A stretch of 13,960 bases of DNA, taken from positions 1-13,960 of the forward strand of contig JAAZDA010000337.1 in NCBI GenBank assembly GCA_012512995.1, written 5' to 3'. Source of the stretch: Clostridiales bacterium (GTDB taxonomy: Bacteria; Bacillota; Clostridia; Lachnospirales; Lachnospiraceae). Below the pieces are notes generated by a model that saw nothing but the letters and a program-made list of their open reading frames with translations, made no database searches and was not told the DNA's origin. Of the stretch, positions 4,572 through 12,732 are shown in pieces (the stretch's first letter is position 1; the number at the start of each line of letters is the position of its first letter). The translations under genes and the position numbers were made by a program.

Positions 4572-6797
4572 ATGCCAAAAGTATCGATATGCATACCGGC
4601 TTATAAGAATCCGGATGGAATAAAGAGGCTGCTGGAGTCAGTGTTCAGCCAGCTTTATACGGATTACGAGGTCATCGTGAGCGACGATACGCGCGATGAT
4701 TCAGTCAAGTGCGCAATCGACCAGGTGCCAGCTGCCGCAGGCACAGTCAGGTATTACAAGTCAGGCTCATCGGATGGTGCGGCATCTAACTGGAACCGCG
4801 CGGTGTCATATGCTGAAGGCGAATACATAAAGATAATGCACCATGATGACTGGTTCACTGATGAGAGGAGTTTTGGTGAACTGGTGAAGCTCCTCGATGA
4901 TGCGCCGGACGCTGATCTGGCATTCTCAGGAACCAGACAGGTAAACGCAGTTAATATGCAATTCATCAAGGATCGCAGCATTTCTGAAGCGGATGAAGAT
5001 CTGATCAGAAGCGATTGGCGGAACCTTTATCTCGGAAACACGATCGGCGCTCCGAGTGCTTCGCTCGTCAGGAGGTCAGCGGCAGACAGGATAAATCTTG
5101 CATATGATAAAAATCTTACCTGGCTTGTAGATGAAGATTATTACATGCAACTCCTATCGAATGGTTCGAAATTTGTCAGCACCAGAGAACCGCTGATATC
5201 AATAGGACTTTCAGATGAACAGCTCACTGAGAAGGTCAGAGACGCCGAGGACTTGAACATCAGTGAGCAGATATATATTTTCCGCAAGTATCATTTGGCG
5301 GATCATGAGACTTTAAAATCAGGCTCGGCAACTGTATCTGCTGATGACAGTATATCCGGCGATAAGAACAATCAAGCAGACGATAGTGGGAGTTTGCACG
5401 GGTACAGTGATTATCTCCTTAAGAGTCTCGCGGAGAATCATCTTCCTGCATCAGAACTTCCGAAAGATCTGGGAATTGATGATATCGAAGTAAGATACAG
5501 AAAAGCTGTAAATGATGAGAAGATCGCCGAAAAGGAGCGAAAGAGCGACACGCGCCAGTACCTCGCATCAAAGGCATGGCGCATCATTGACGATCCGATA
5601 GACCGCGTCGAGGAAAGACTTGGCAAAATCGTTGATCGCATTGAAGACAAGCTTGCTCCTGTCAGGGCAAAACTTCAGAAGCCCGGAGAGATCGCTTTCT
5701 GGCTTGGTCTCACGATAGAACTTATTCTTGTGATCTGGGACAAGAGCAATTCGATAGTCCCATACACAGGCTGGTTCTTCAGAGTGACTTTCGTGCTTTT
5801 CTTTATAAAGGTCTTGAGCGAAAGACTTCCGAAGCCTGAGCTCGCACTCTTTATTTTTGCAGCGATACTCGGCGTCATTGACTGGCGCATAAGCGGCAAG
5901 AACGAGATACTACGGGCGGTCGTCATGATAGCTGCATTCCGTGGCGAAGATCTCACGAGGACGCTCAAATACATTTTCAGAGTGACGCTGGCTGGCTGCC
6001 TCCTGCTTGCTTTTCTGGCGGTCACTGGGGTATTTGGTGATGTTTACCTCATTCAGAATTTTGATGGCACAGGTGATGATCTGAGGTACTGTTTTGGAAT
6101 GGGCAATCCGAATGCAATGATGTGCATGGCGGCAATGCTTATCATCCTGGGACTGTATATCTGGGATAGCAGGATGAAGTGGTACTCATATGTTTTGCTG
6201 GCTGTATTTGATGTAGTACTTTATGGCCTCGGAAAGTCGATAGCGGCGGCGGGGGTCATAGCGCTGGCGCTTCTTATGTCGGCGACATTCCATTATTCAA
6301 AACAGATCCGTGAGTGCGACATGGTCTACAGGATCACGGGAATCATATTTGCCGCCGCACTTGTTTTCCTTGTGGCAGCGGCTGCATTCGGTAATCAGAT
6401 CCCGATAATTGCGTGGCTTGACTCGCACGTGATGACAGGGCGCGTGGCGTCGCTGTGGGATAGCACCTTCTACGAAGGCACACTTGCCACCTGGCGCTGG
6501 TTCTCATCAAGAGACAGTGGCAATTATTTCGACCTCGGGTGGCTGCGTCTTGTATACTGGTACGGAGTCGTGCCGGCTCTGTTCATAATCATGTTCGTGT
6601 ATGAATGGCTCCGCAGCATACGCCTGCGGCGCGATCACGCCTCTTATATGATGGTAAGCTGCCTTGTGTTGTATACTGTTATAGAAGCTCACCTTGTTTC
6701 GATATATCTTGGGCGCAGCATAGAGCTGCCGCTGCTTGCGGCATACATCCCGTATATAATTGGGGAAAAGAGTTGCATGTCCTGGAGGAAAGAGTGA
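4572..6797 (+). CDS. Fused GT2 glycosyltransferase and Wzy-like polysaccharide polymerase
   Basis: The 741-residue protein joins two activities normally found on separate chains. Residues 1-~230 are a GT2 domain: VSICIPAYKN near the N-terminus, VIVSDDTRDDS (about 34-44), the metal-binding HHDDW (90-94) and VDEDYYMQLL (186-195). Residues ~250-285 are a polar, Ser/Asp/Gly-rich linker, and ~304-371 are charged and probably helical (RVEERLGKIVDRIEDKL). From ~373 to 730 there are about 11-12 hydrophobic segments. A polymerase-type loop, DDLRYCFGMGNPN (502-514), and a TGRVASLWDS loop (622-631) before a final membrane group recall Wzy O-antigen/capsule polymerases. The protein would add a sugar in the cytoplasm and polymerise repeat units at the membrane. 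ATG 4572 is preferred: AGAGGA lies 11 bases before it, and GT2 proteins begin here, whereas ATG 4515 lies inside a repeat. The next gene starts 6 bases on. The Wzy call rests on topology and context. Confidence 0.82.
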   Translation: MPKVSICIPAYKNPDGIKRLLESVFSQLYTDYEVIVSDDTRDDSVKCAIDQVPAAAGTVRYYKSGSSDGAASNWNRAVSYAEGEYIKIMHHDDWFTDERSFGELVKLLDDAPDADLAFSGTRQVNAVNMQFIKDRSISEADEDLIRSDWRNLYLGNTIGAPSASLVRRSAADRINLAYDKNLTWLVDEDYYMQLLSNGSKFVSTREPLISIGLSDEQLTEKVRDAEDLNISEQIYIFRKYHLADHETLKSGSATVSADDSISGDKNNQADDSGSLHGYSDYLLKSLAENHLPASELPKDLGIDDIEVRYRKAVNDEKIAEKERKSDTRQYLASKAWRIIDDPIDRVEERLGKIVDRIEDKLAPVRAKLQKPGEIAFWLGLTIELILVIWDKSNSIVPYTGWFFRVTFVLFFIKVLSERLPKPELALFIFAAILGVIDWRISGKNEILRAVVMIAAFRGEDLTRTLKYIFRVTLAGCLLLAFLAVTGVFGDVYLIQNFDGTGDDLRYCFGMGNPNAMMCMAAMLIILGLYIWDSRMKWYSYVLLAVFDVVLYGLGKSIAAAGVIALALLMSATFHYSKQIRECDMVYRITGIIFAAALVFLVAAAAFGNQIPIIAWLDSHVMTGRVASLWDSTFYEGTLATWRWFSSRDSGNYFDLGWLRLVYWYGVVPALFIIMFVYEWLRSIRLRRDHASYMMVSCLVLYTVIEAHLVSIYLGRSIELPLLAAYIPYIIGEKSCMSWRKE

Positions 6798-6803
6798 CAA
6801 ACC

Positions 6804-8228
6804 ATGAATCAGAGTAATAAGGTCTTTCGAACATACAGCCTGTGGTTCCTGGATATGTTTTGCATTGTCGTTTCATTCCTTATCGCGACGTTCATACGTT
6901 ACGGTCAGAACAACGACATGATGAGCAAAACATATCATTACCTGATCCTTGCCGTTTTCCTGATGGCGGCTTCGGTGTACAGTTTCTTCTTCGACTGGAA
7001 CCATGATTATCTAAAGCGCGGATATTACCGGGAACTGGCTGAGATACTCAAGTTCAACGCTTTCATCACGATCATAGTCGTAGTATTCATATTCATGACA
7101 CGCATGTACATATTCGTCTCACGTACCGTGATCATGTGGTTCGTGCTGATCAATATCGCCATGATGCTTGTCGCACATCTGGTGTTCAAACGCATTCTGA
7201 GGAAGGTACTTTCGACTGATACGCTGGTCTCGAAAGTACTTGTTATTGCGCAGGCAGACCAGATAGAGAGCACTGTTCAAAGACTGCTTGCATCATCTGA
7301 TAATGGACTTCAGGTCATACGAGCTGTTTGCGCGGATACGGAACAGTATGCAGGGACTAAATCCGGTGAAATAAGCGGTGTGCCAGTATATGCAGGGATA
7401 AAAGATCTGATAGAAGTGATGACCACGGTGCCTTTTGATGAGGTATTCATCAACACGCCGGATTATTCACAGAAGCACCTGCGTGAGATCATCAGCGGTT
7501 TTGAGGAGATGGGCGTCGATGTCCATTACAATCTGGAACTGCCTGACATGGGATCGACGACGAGCAAAGTAGAAGTGATAGGCGATTACACGGTAATTTC
7601 GTACACCAGGTTCAGGTACAGCAATAAGCGCCTGCTTTTCAAACGGGTCATTGATATAGTCGGCGGCTTTGTCGGACTCGCGATCACGGGAATACTCACG
7701 ATCTTTATTGCACCTGCGATAAAGATCGATTCTCCCGGTCCTGTTTTCTTCTCACAGGTCCGTGTCGGCAAGAACGGCCGCCGCTTCAGGATATATAAGT
7801 TCAGATCTATGAGGCAGGATGCGGAGGCACAGCTCGGTAAACTCGAGAAGAATAACGAGATGAACGGTCTCATGTTCAAGATGGATGATGATCCGCGTGT
7901 CACTAAGGTCGGCAGATTCCTGCGCAAAACAAGTCTCGATGAATTCCCACAGTTCCTCAATGTAATCAAGGGCGACATGAGCCTTGTCGGCACGAGACCC
8001 CCGACAGAGAAGGAATTTGAGCAGTACAACGAGCATTACCGCCGCAGGATCGCGATGACGCCAGGACTCACAGGACTCTGGCAGGTGAGCGGACGCTCGG
8101 AAATAACGGATTTTGACGAGGTCGTAAAACTCGACCTTCAGTACATCGATAACTGGAGCCTGGGGCTTGATTTCAAGATCATTCTTCAGACCATAGGCGT
8201 GGTGTTTAAAGGTAAAGGCGCAAAGTAA
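6804..8228 (+). CDS. Polyprenyl-phosphate sugar-1-phosphate transferase (initiating enzyme)
   Basis: This 474-residue enzyme of the WbaP/CpsE type transfers a sugar-1-phosphate from a UDP-sugar to undecaprenyl phosphate, starting each repeat unit. The N-terminal region has about four membrane segments (roughly 14-32, 46-63, 86-103 and 107-127). A soluble Rossmann-like region (about 143-270) follows. The C-terminal bacterial sugar transferase domain (277-474) contains a re-entrant hydrophobic segment (284-305) and the family motifs SPGPVFFSQ (310-318), YKFRSM (331-336), DDDPRVTKVGRFLRKTSLDE (361-380), MSLVGTRPP (392-400) and PGLTGLWQVSGRS (420-432). Length and motifs look complete. The ATG is 6 bases after the polymerase fusion's stop, with GGAGG (6784-6788) 15 bases upstream, so translation may be coupled. 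The last codons form the first unit of a 13-bp tandem repeat. The sugar (hexose or HexNAc) cannot be told from sequence. Confidence 0.93.
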   Translation: MNQSNKVFRTYSLWFLDMFCIVVSFLIATFIRYGQNNDMMSKTYHYLILAVFLMAASVYSFFFDWNHDYLKRGYYRELAEILKFNAFITIIVVVFIFMTRMYIFVSRTVIMWFVLINIAMMLVAHLVFKRILRKVLSTDTLVSKVLVIAQADQIESTVQRLLASSDNGLQVIRAVCADTEQYAGTKSGEISGVPVYAGIKDLIEVMTTVPFDEVFINTPDYSQKHLREIISGFEEMGVDVHYNLELPDMGSTTSKVEVIGDYTVISYTRFRYSNKRLLFKRVIDIVGGFVGLAITGILTIFIAPAIKIDSPGPVFFSQVRVGKNGRRFRIYKFRSMRQDAEAQLGKLEKNNEMNGLMFKMDDDPRVTKVGRFLRKTSLDEFPQFLNVIKGDMSLVGTRPPTEKEFEQYNEHYRRRIAMTPGLTGLWQVSGRSEITDFDEVVKLDLQYIDNWSLGLDFKIILQTIGVVFKGKGAK

Positions 8229-8245
8229 AGGCGCAAAGTAAAGGC
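8212..8245 (+). repeat. 13-bp tandem repeat across the sugar transferase stop codon
   Basis: GTAAAGGCGCAAA occurs at 8212-8224 and 8225-8237, followed by a partial third copy, GTAAAGGC (8238-8245). The first unit encodes the C-terminal residues, and the TAA stop falls at the start of the second. The pattern suggests slippage duplication. The third copy also serves as the left arm of the first hairpin of the downstream array. Confidence 0.75.
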
Positions 8246-8378
8246 TGCGCCTTTACTTAAGAGGTCGCAAGAACACGACCTCTGGGCTGAGAATACCGTG
8301 AGGACGGAGTCCTCACATAAGAGGTCGCAATGTGAAGACTTCGTCTTCACATAGGAGCTTGTAAAGGACACAAGCTCC
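8236..8378. repeat. Tandem array of five perfect hairpins
   Basis: Five consecutive perfect stems fill the gap between the sugar transferase and GT4 genes: AAGTAAAGGC/GCCTTTACTT (8236-8258, loop TGC), AGAGGTCG/CGACCTCT (8260-8283, 8-base loop), GTGAGGAC/GTCCTCAC (8298-8316, loop GGA), ATGTGAAGAC/GTCTTCACAT (8330-8352, loop TTC) and GGAGCTTGT/ACAAGCTCC (8354-8378, 7-base loop). Stem sequences differ from one another and three have 3-base loops. None is followed by a T-run. Possible roles are mRNA processing or stability, partial termination, or protein binding. The stretch 8229-8391 has no supported gene. Confidence 0.8.
8258..8330. repeat. Pair of 13-bp direct repeats within the hairpin array
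   Basis: TAAGAGGTCGCAA occurs at 8258-8270 and again at 8318-8330, exactly 60 bases apart. The first copy provides the left arm of the second hairpin; the second copy has no right-arm partner. This suggests a duplicated unit that later diverged. Confidence 0.7.
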
Positions 8379-8391
8379 GGGTAGATTAAGT

Positions 8392-9435
8392 ATGATGAAA
8401 GTTTTGATGTTGGGGCCGGCACGTTCTGTACACGGCGGCGTCTCGGCGGTGGTAAACAACTATTATGATGCCGGTCTCGGCAGCAGGGTAAAATTGCGTT
8501 ATATAGGCACGATGGTGGATGGGAGCAAACTTCGTAAGCTCCTGCAGGCTGTCGGGGCCTATATCTGTTTCCTTTTTGCTCTGCCGGGATATGACATAAT
8601 CCATATAAATATGGCGTCGGATGCGAGTTACTATCGCAAGAAGGCTTTCATCGATACGGCATATTTGTTTCACAAGAAGATCGTAATTCATGAGCACGGC
8701 GGGAACTTCAGAAAATTCTACGAAGAAATGACGCCTGCAGAAAAGGCATCGGTGGGCAAAACACTTGATAAGGCCTCGGTCTTCATTGTCCTTTCAAATG
8801 AGTGGAAAAAGTTTTTCACTCCGATAGTAACAAAAGTCCCGATACAGATAATGCATAATGCTGTCAGGCTGCCTGCGGAAGGCAGGTCTGACTATGATGA
8901 TCAGAATATACTGTTCCTCGGGAGGATCTGCAGGGACAAGGGAATAGCGGAACTCCTTTCGGCTATGGATGAAATCCACGGCAGATTCCCGCGTGCCTGC
9001 CTCTATATTGCCGGCAGTTATGAGGAACCCAGGTGGAAGAGCGAAGTAGAGAAGCGCAGCAAATATGTGAGATGGATGGGCTGGATCGGCGGAGCCAGAA
9101 AAGAAAAACTCCTCAGAGAGACATGCAGTACATTTGTTTTGCCGTCGTATTATGAGGGACAGCCAATATCGCTCATGGAGGCTATGTCGTACGGACTGGC
9201 TTCAGTCGCAACAAACGTCGGCGGAGTGCCGGAAATAATGGGCGGGGACGATGGAATAATGGTGCCCGCAAAAGATGAGAAAGCTCTTGAAGCTGCACTT
9301 GAAAAAGTGCTGGGCGATGCTGATTACAGGCGTGAACTCGGGACCGCGGCCAGAGCTCGCATCGCCAGTGACTATGACATGAAGGGAGCGGTAGACAGGC
9401 TATGCGCGGTCTACAGCGAGATAGAGGCTTTATGA
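8392..9435 (+). CDS. GT4 family glycosyltransferase
   Basis: This 347-residue protein has the two-Rossmann GT-B fold of retaining GT4 enzymes, which extend the lipid-linked repeat unit on the cytoplasmic face. The N-terminal half has HGGVSAVVNN (14-23), where the acceptor-side glycine loop lies, and VIHEHGGNF (98-106). The C-terminal half has NILFLGRICRDKGI (172-185) and the E-x7-E motif in YYEGQPISLMEAMSYG (E255 and E263), followed by SVATNVGGVPEIM (271-283), which bind the nucleotide-sugar. No membrane anchor is seen. ATG 8392 and ATG 8395 are both possible. There is no good Shine-Dalgarno site; the only AGGAG (8353-8357) is 34 bases upstream and lies in a hairpin stem. The stop overlaps the next gene's ATG (ATGA). 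The sugar specificity is unknown. Confidence 0.92.
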   Translation: MMKVLMLGPARSVHGGVSAVVNNYYDAGLGSRVKLRYIGTMVDGSKLRKLLQAVGAYICFLFALPGYDIIHINMASDASYYRKKAFIDTAYLFHKKIVIHEHGGNFRKFYEEMTPAEKASVGKTLDKASVFIVLSNEWKKFFTPIVTKVPIQIMHNAVRLPAEGRSDYDDQNILFLGRICRDKGIAELLSAMDEIHGRFPRACLYIAGSYEEPRWKSEVEKRSKYVRWMGWIGGARKEKLLRETCSTFVLPSYYEGQPISLMEAMSYGLASVATNVGGVPEIMGGDDGIMVPAKDEKALEAALEKVLGDADYRRELGTAARARIASDYDMKGAVDRLCAVYSEIEAL

Positions 9436-10490
9436 GTTCTGATCACGGAACAGCCAAAACTGAATATCCAAAAGTCGCCGTGATAGTGCCAGTGTATAAT
9501 AACGCAGCCGACCTCAGGCAGTGCATTGATTCAGTGCTGGGGCAGGACTACGCGGACATCGGGCTGTATCTTATTGATGACGGTTCATCTGATGAGAGTC
9601 CGAAGATCTGCGACAGTTATGCTCTCGCCAATAAAAATGTCCACGTGACGCACAAGCGCAACGCGGGACTGCGGCTCACATGGCAGCGCGGGCTCAGAGA
9701 GAGCCATGAACCATGGGTGTGTTTTGTCGATGGTGATGACTGGATCGAAAAGGGCATGATATCAAGGCTCGTATGTGGGCTTGATCCGGAATATTCTGAC
9801 AATCAAATGATTTGCTGTGAATATGTTATTGACAGAGAGTGGAACCACTCATCCGAGAAACAGGACCACGGCGCGGAGCCAGGTGTCTACACGGGACAAA
9901 AACTCGAGGACGAAATACGCAGCAGGATAATCGGCAACGAGAAGCGCACAGTAATAATGTCGCGCTGCATGAAACTGATCCCCAGAAGAATCATGGAGAG
10001 GAACCTGCACTACTGCGATCCGAAGCTCAAAATGGGCGAGGATGTCAGCATAATGCTGCCGGTGCTGCTCGACATAAAAAGGCTGAATCTGCTGCCGGAT
10101 GCATACGATTATCACTACATGTTCAGACACCAATCGATGGTCCATAAATTCGATCCTGACATGTATGAGAACATGCAGCGCCTGCGCGCGGTCATGACAA
10201 AGGTGCTGAGCGATAAAGAAATTTCCGATGGCGATGCAATGTGCGGGCGGGAGTATTTCTTCCTCTTCCTGCTTGTAATGAAGAATGAACTAAGGAACAC
10301 AGATAATACGGCAATAGAGCGTATCAGAACGCTCTGCATGAATAGCAAAACACCTGAGATGGTGAAGCAGGGTCCGCAGGAACTGGGCGATGCGGCAAAC
10401 CGACTCATTACCTTTGTCATGCGCAAGCCTACGACAGCGCGCATACGCATTATCAGGCGCATATTCATACTTAAGAGCAGGACTCAATAA
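9432..10490 (+). CDS. GT2 family glycosyltransferase
   Basis: This 352-residue protein has an N-terminal GT-A domain of family GT2: KVAVIVPVYNN (14-24), the nucleotide-binding LIDDGSSDES (47-56), the metal-binding DXD region FVDGDDW (98-104) and a GED motif (202-204) near the usual catalytic-base position. The C-terminal ~120 residues are basic and contain short hydrophobic stretches. I prefer ATG 9432, which overlaps the preceding stop as ATGA and has GAGG 4 bases upstream. An in-frame ATG at 9402 would add 10 unrelated residues. The gene ends in a TAATG overlap with the next gene. It probably adds one sugar of the repeat unit; donor and linkage are unknown. Most similar in layout to the following gene, suggesting an old duplication. 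Confidence 0.92.
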   Translation: MSSDHGTAKTEYPKVAVIVPVYNNAADLRQCIDSVLGQDYADIGLYLIDDGSSDESPKICDSYALANKNVHVTHKRNAGLRLTWQRGLRESHEPWVCFVDGDDWIEKGMISRLVCGLDPEYSDNQMICCEYVIDREWNHSSEKQDHGAEPGVYTGQKLEDEIRSRIIGNEKRTVIMSRCMKLIPRRIMERNLHYCDPKLKMGEDVSIMLPVLLDIKRLNLLPDAYDYHYMFRHQSMVHKFDPDMYENMQRLRAVMTKVLSDKEISDGDAMCGREYFFLFLLVMKNELRNTDNTAIERIRTLCMNSKTPEMVKQGPQELGDAANRLITFVMRKPTTARIRIIRRIFILKSRTQ

Positions 10491-11482
10491 TGATCAGTAT
10501 AATAACACCGTATTACAACGCAAAAGCCACGCTCGCAGCGTGCATAGAAAGCGTCCTCGTGCAGTCGTTTTCAGACTGGGAGCTCATTCTCGTCGGCGAC
10601 GGCGGAACTGACGGCTCAGACGATGTCGCCGCGCATTACTGCGGTCAGGATCCGAGGATCAGACGCTACAGTGCTGACGGCACCGGTGTCTCCACCGCGC
10701 GGAATATGGGCCTTGATAAAGCAGAGGGCAAGTTCATCACATTCCTTGACGCAGATGACAGGCTCTCGCCCGGATACCTGGAGGCTCTGGTCTCGCTGAT
10801 GGCGGAAAAGGGTGCTGACATTGCGGGCTGCGGATTCCTTAAGTTTACTGAGCCATCTGATATCGTGACGGCGCAGACAGAAGATGACACGACAAAACAT
10901 GTTTTGACGGCTGGCAGTGACGAGTTCATCAGCAATCACATACTCCGCTCAGACACCAGGATCTGGAGCAAGCTTTTCAGGAAAGGCGCGATAAAAGGTG
11001 TGCATTTCCGCAAGGGGCTGACGATCGGCGAGGACATGATGTTCCTGCTAGAGTGCATGGACAACTGCTCGGTGATCGCGGAGACTGACGAAAAACTGTA
11101 TTATTACTACGTCAATCCAAAGGGCGCGATGCTGAGGCCTTTTACAGAATCGTCGTTCGATCAGGTGAAATGCTGGGAAAAGGCGGAGAAATGGATAAGG
11201 AAGCACAGGCCGGCGCTCATGGAGGACAGGGATACTGCGGCAAAACTTGCGGCGGCTCAGTGTGTGTCGATCATGCTTGTGGCCGGCAAAATAGCGTTCC
11301 TTGATGATGAGGCAAGAGCGCAGCTTGCTGATAAAACAGCTGAATTGGGCAACAAACTCAAAGCCTGTTCCGCTGTCCACGGTGTTGCAAGATACCTTCC
11401 CGGTGGATATCTGGTTAAGATACTTCTGTTCAGGAACTCACCTGAACGCTATTACACTATGTACAGAAAACACAAAGGTTAA
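10490..11482 (+). CDS. GT2 family glycosyltransferase with altered DDG motif
   Basis: This 330-residue protein has a GT2 GT-A domain beginning directly at the start codon (ISIITPYYNAKATLAACIESVL, from residue 2). The nucleotide-binding motif reads LVGDGGTDGS (34-43), where the family norm is VDDGSTDGS: the first Asp is Gly and the Ser is Gly, but the second Asp (D37) remains. STARNMGL (68-75), the metal-binding LDADD (86-90) and the GED catalytic-base region (180-182) are intact, so it is probably active. WSKLFRK (159-165) is typical of capsule GT2 enzymes. The C-terminal ~100 residues are mostly helical-looking and charged. The start overlaps the preceding stop by one base (TAATG), so translation is likely coupled. 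The sugar transferred is unknown. Confidence 0.91.
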   Translation: MISIITPYYNAKATLAACIESVLVQSFSDWELILVGDGGTDGSDDVAAHYCGQDPRIRRYSADGTGVSTARNMGLDKAEGKFITFLDADDRLSPGYLEALVSLMAEKGADIAGCGFLKFTEPSDIVTAQTEDDTTKHVLTAGSDEFISNHILRSDTRIWSKLFRKGAIKGVHFRKGLTIGEDMMFLLECMDNCSVIAETDEKLYYYYVNPKGAMLRPFTESSFDQVKCWEKAEKWIRKHRPALMEDRDTAAKLAAAQCVSIMLVAGKIAFLDDEARAQLADKTAELGNKLKACSAVHGVARYLPGGYLVKILLFRNSPERYYTMYRKHKG

Positions 11483-11494
11483 AACAGGACAATA

Positions 11495-12709
11495 ATGAGC
11501 AGAAACAAAAAAGACATTGCATTTTATATGCACTCCGGCAGTGGCAATCACGGATGCGAGGCCATAGCGGACAGTCTGCTGCGCCAGCTTGCCTCTCTCG
11601 GTGCACCACAGCCAGTGACTGTTATAACTAACAGTGCGGCGGAGGACAAGCGGTACGGAATACAGAACATGTGCCGTGTCGTCGAAGAGCAGCATATAGC
11701 AGACAATAAGTTTGACCATACTCTTTACTACGGATGGCGTAAGCTGACCGGGGATAAAGAATCCTTCATGCGCTATCGTTTTGCCGGGATAAGAGGGAAG
11801 AATGCACCAAAACTCGCGGTCTCAATTGGCGGTGATAATTATTGTTACCCTTCAATGGTGAGAGACCTCGGTCTGGCCAATTCGATGCTCGTGAGACAGG
11901 GAACGAAGACGATGCTGCTGGGCTGTTCCATAGAGCCTGGACTCCTGCGGGATGAGAATGAGGAAAGTCACAGACTCATAGAAGATCTGAGAAATTATTC
12001 GATGATCCTGGCGCGTGAGACCAGAACGTATAATGCGCTGCGCGGGGCGGGAATTGACAAAGACAAACTGAAACTTGTGCCGGATCCGGCATTTGCGCTT
12101 CCGGTCGGAAAGAAAGCTGAGCTGCCGGATGGGTTTGACGCAGGCAATATGGTGGGGCTTAATCTGAGTCCGATGGTCGGGGATTACGCCTCTGACCCAG
12201 ATGCCGCGATGAGAAGTTATGAGACGCTCATAAGGCACATCCTTGATAATTCTGATATGAATGTTTTGCTGATTCCACATGTTGTCTGGGACAGAAGCAA
12301 TGATCTCACGCCGCTAAGAATACTGTATGGTATGTTCAAGGATACCGAACGGGTAGCGCTTATTGATGACATGAACGCAGAGGATCTAAAGGGAGTGATC
12401 GCCGCATGCAGATTCTTCATCGGAGCCAGAACGCATTCCACGATCGCCGCATATTCGCTGGAAGTGCCGACTCTTGTTCTTGGCTATTCAGTGAAATCGA
12501 TTGGCATAGCAGAGGACATTTTCGGTACGAGTGATAATTATGTACTGCGCGTTCAGGATCTGAAGGCTGACGGGCAGATGACAGCAGCCTACGACTGGCT
12601 GGCCTCAAATGAGCAAATGATCAGGGACAAGCTTCACAAGGTCATGCCTGAGTTTAGAAACAGAGCGCTTGACAACGGCGCTGAGATCATGAAATTATAC
12701 CAGTCGTAA
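11495..12709 (+). CDS. Polysaccharide pyruvyl transferase family protein
   Basis: This 404-residue protein belongs to the polysaccharide pyruvyl transferase family (CsaB/WcaK/EpsO-like), which moves pyruvate from phosphoenolpyruvate onto a sugar as a ketal, adding negative charge. Visible features are SGSGNHGCEAI (14-24) at the N-terminus, SIGGDNYCY (110-118), ARETRTYNAL (173-182), the conserved PDPAF (196-200), GARTHSTIAAY (310-320) with the Arg-x-His of the family, and YSVKSIGIAEDIFG (331-344). It is soluble and probably acts in the cytoplasm on the lipid-linked repeat unit. AGGA (11486-11489) lies 5 bases before the ATG, and the preceding stop is 12 bases upstream. The family is clear. It could instead modify another molecule, but its place among glycosyltransferase genes favours the locus's own glycan. 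Confidence 0.93.
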   Translation: MSRNKKDIAFYMHSGSGNHGCEAIADSLLRQLASLGAPQPVTVITNSAAEDKRYGIQNMCRVVEEQHIADNKFDHTLYYGWRKLTGDKESFMRYRFAGIRGKNAPKLAVSIGGDNYCYPSMVRDLGLANSMLVRQGTKTMLLGCSIEPGLLRDENEESHRLIEDLRNYSMILARETRTYNALRGAGIDKDKLKLVPDPAFALPVGKKAELPDGFDAGNMVGLNLSPMVGDYASDPDAAMRSYETLIRHILDNSDMNVLLIPHVVWDRSNDLTPLRILYGMFKDTERVALIDDMNAEDLKGVIAACRFFIGARTHSTIAAYSLEVPTLVLGYSVKSIGIAEDIFGTSDNYVLRVQDLKADGQMTAAYDWLASNEQMIRDKLHKVMPEFRNRALDNGAEIMKLYQS

Positions 12710-12732
12710 TTGCGGGAAAAACACAGGTAAAC

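Noticed and set aside
8236..8378. CRISPR array or tRNA cluster in the hairpin-rich gap
   Set aside because: Stem sequences differ from unit to unit with no constant repeat and variable spacer, and no cloverleaf or CCA end can be drawn.
8359..8387. Promoter TTGTAA-17-TAGATT before the GT4 gene
   Set aside because: Each box matches the consensus at only 4 of 6 positions, the -35 lies in a hairpin, and the start of transcription would fall on the start codon.
9402..9431. ATG 9402 as start of the first GT2 after the GT4 gene
   Set aside because: It would overlap the GT4 gene by 34 bases. ATG 9432 gives a typical ATGA overlap with GAGG upstream.
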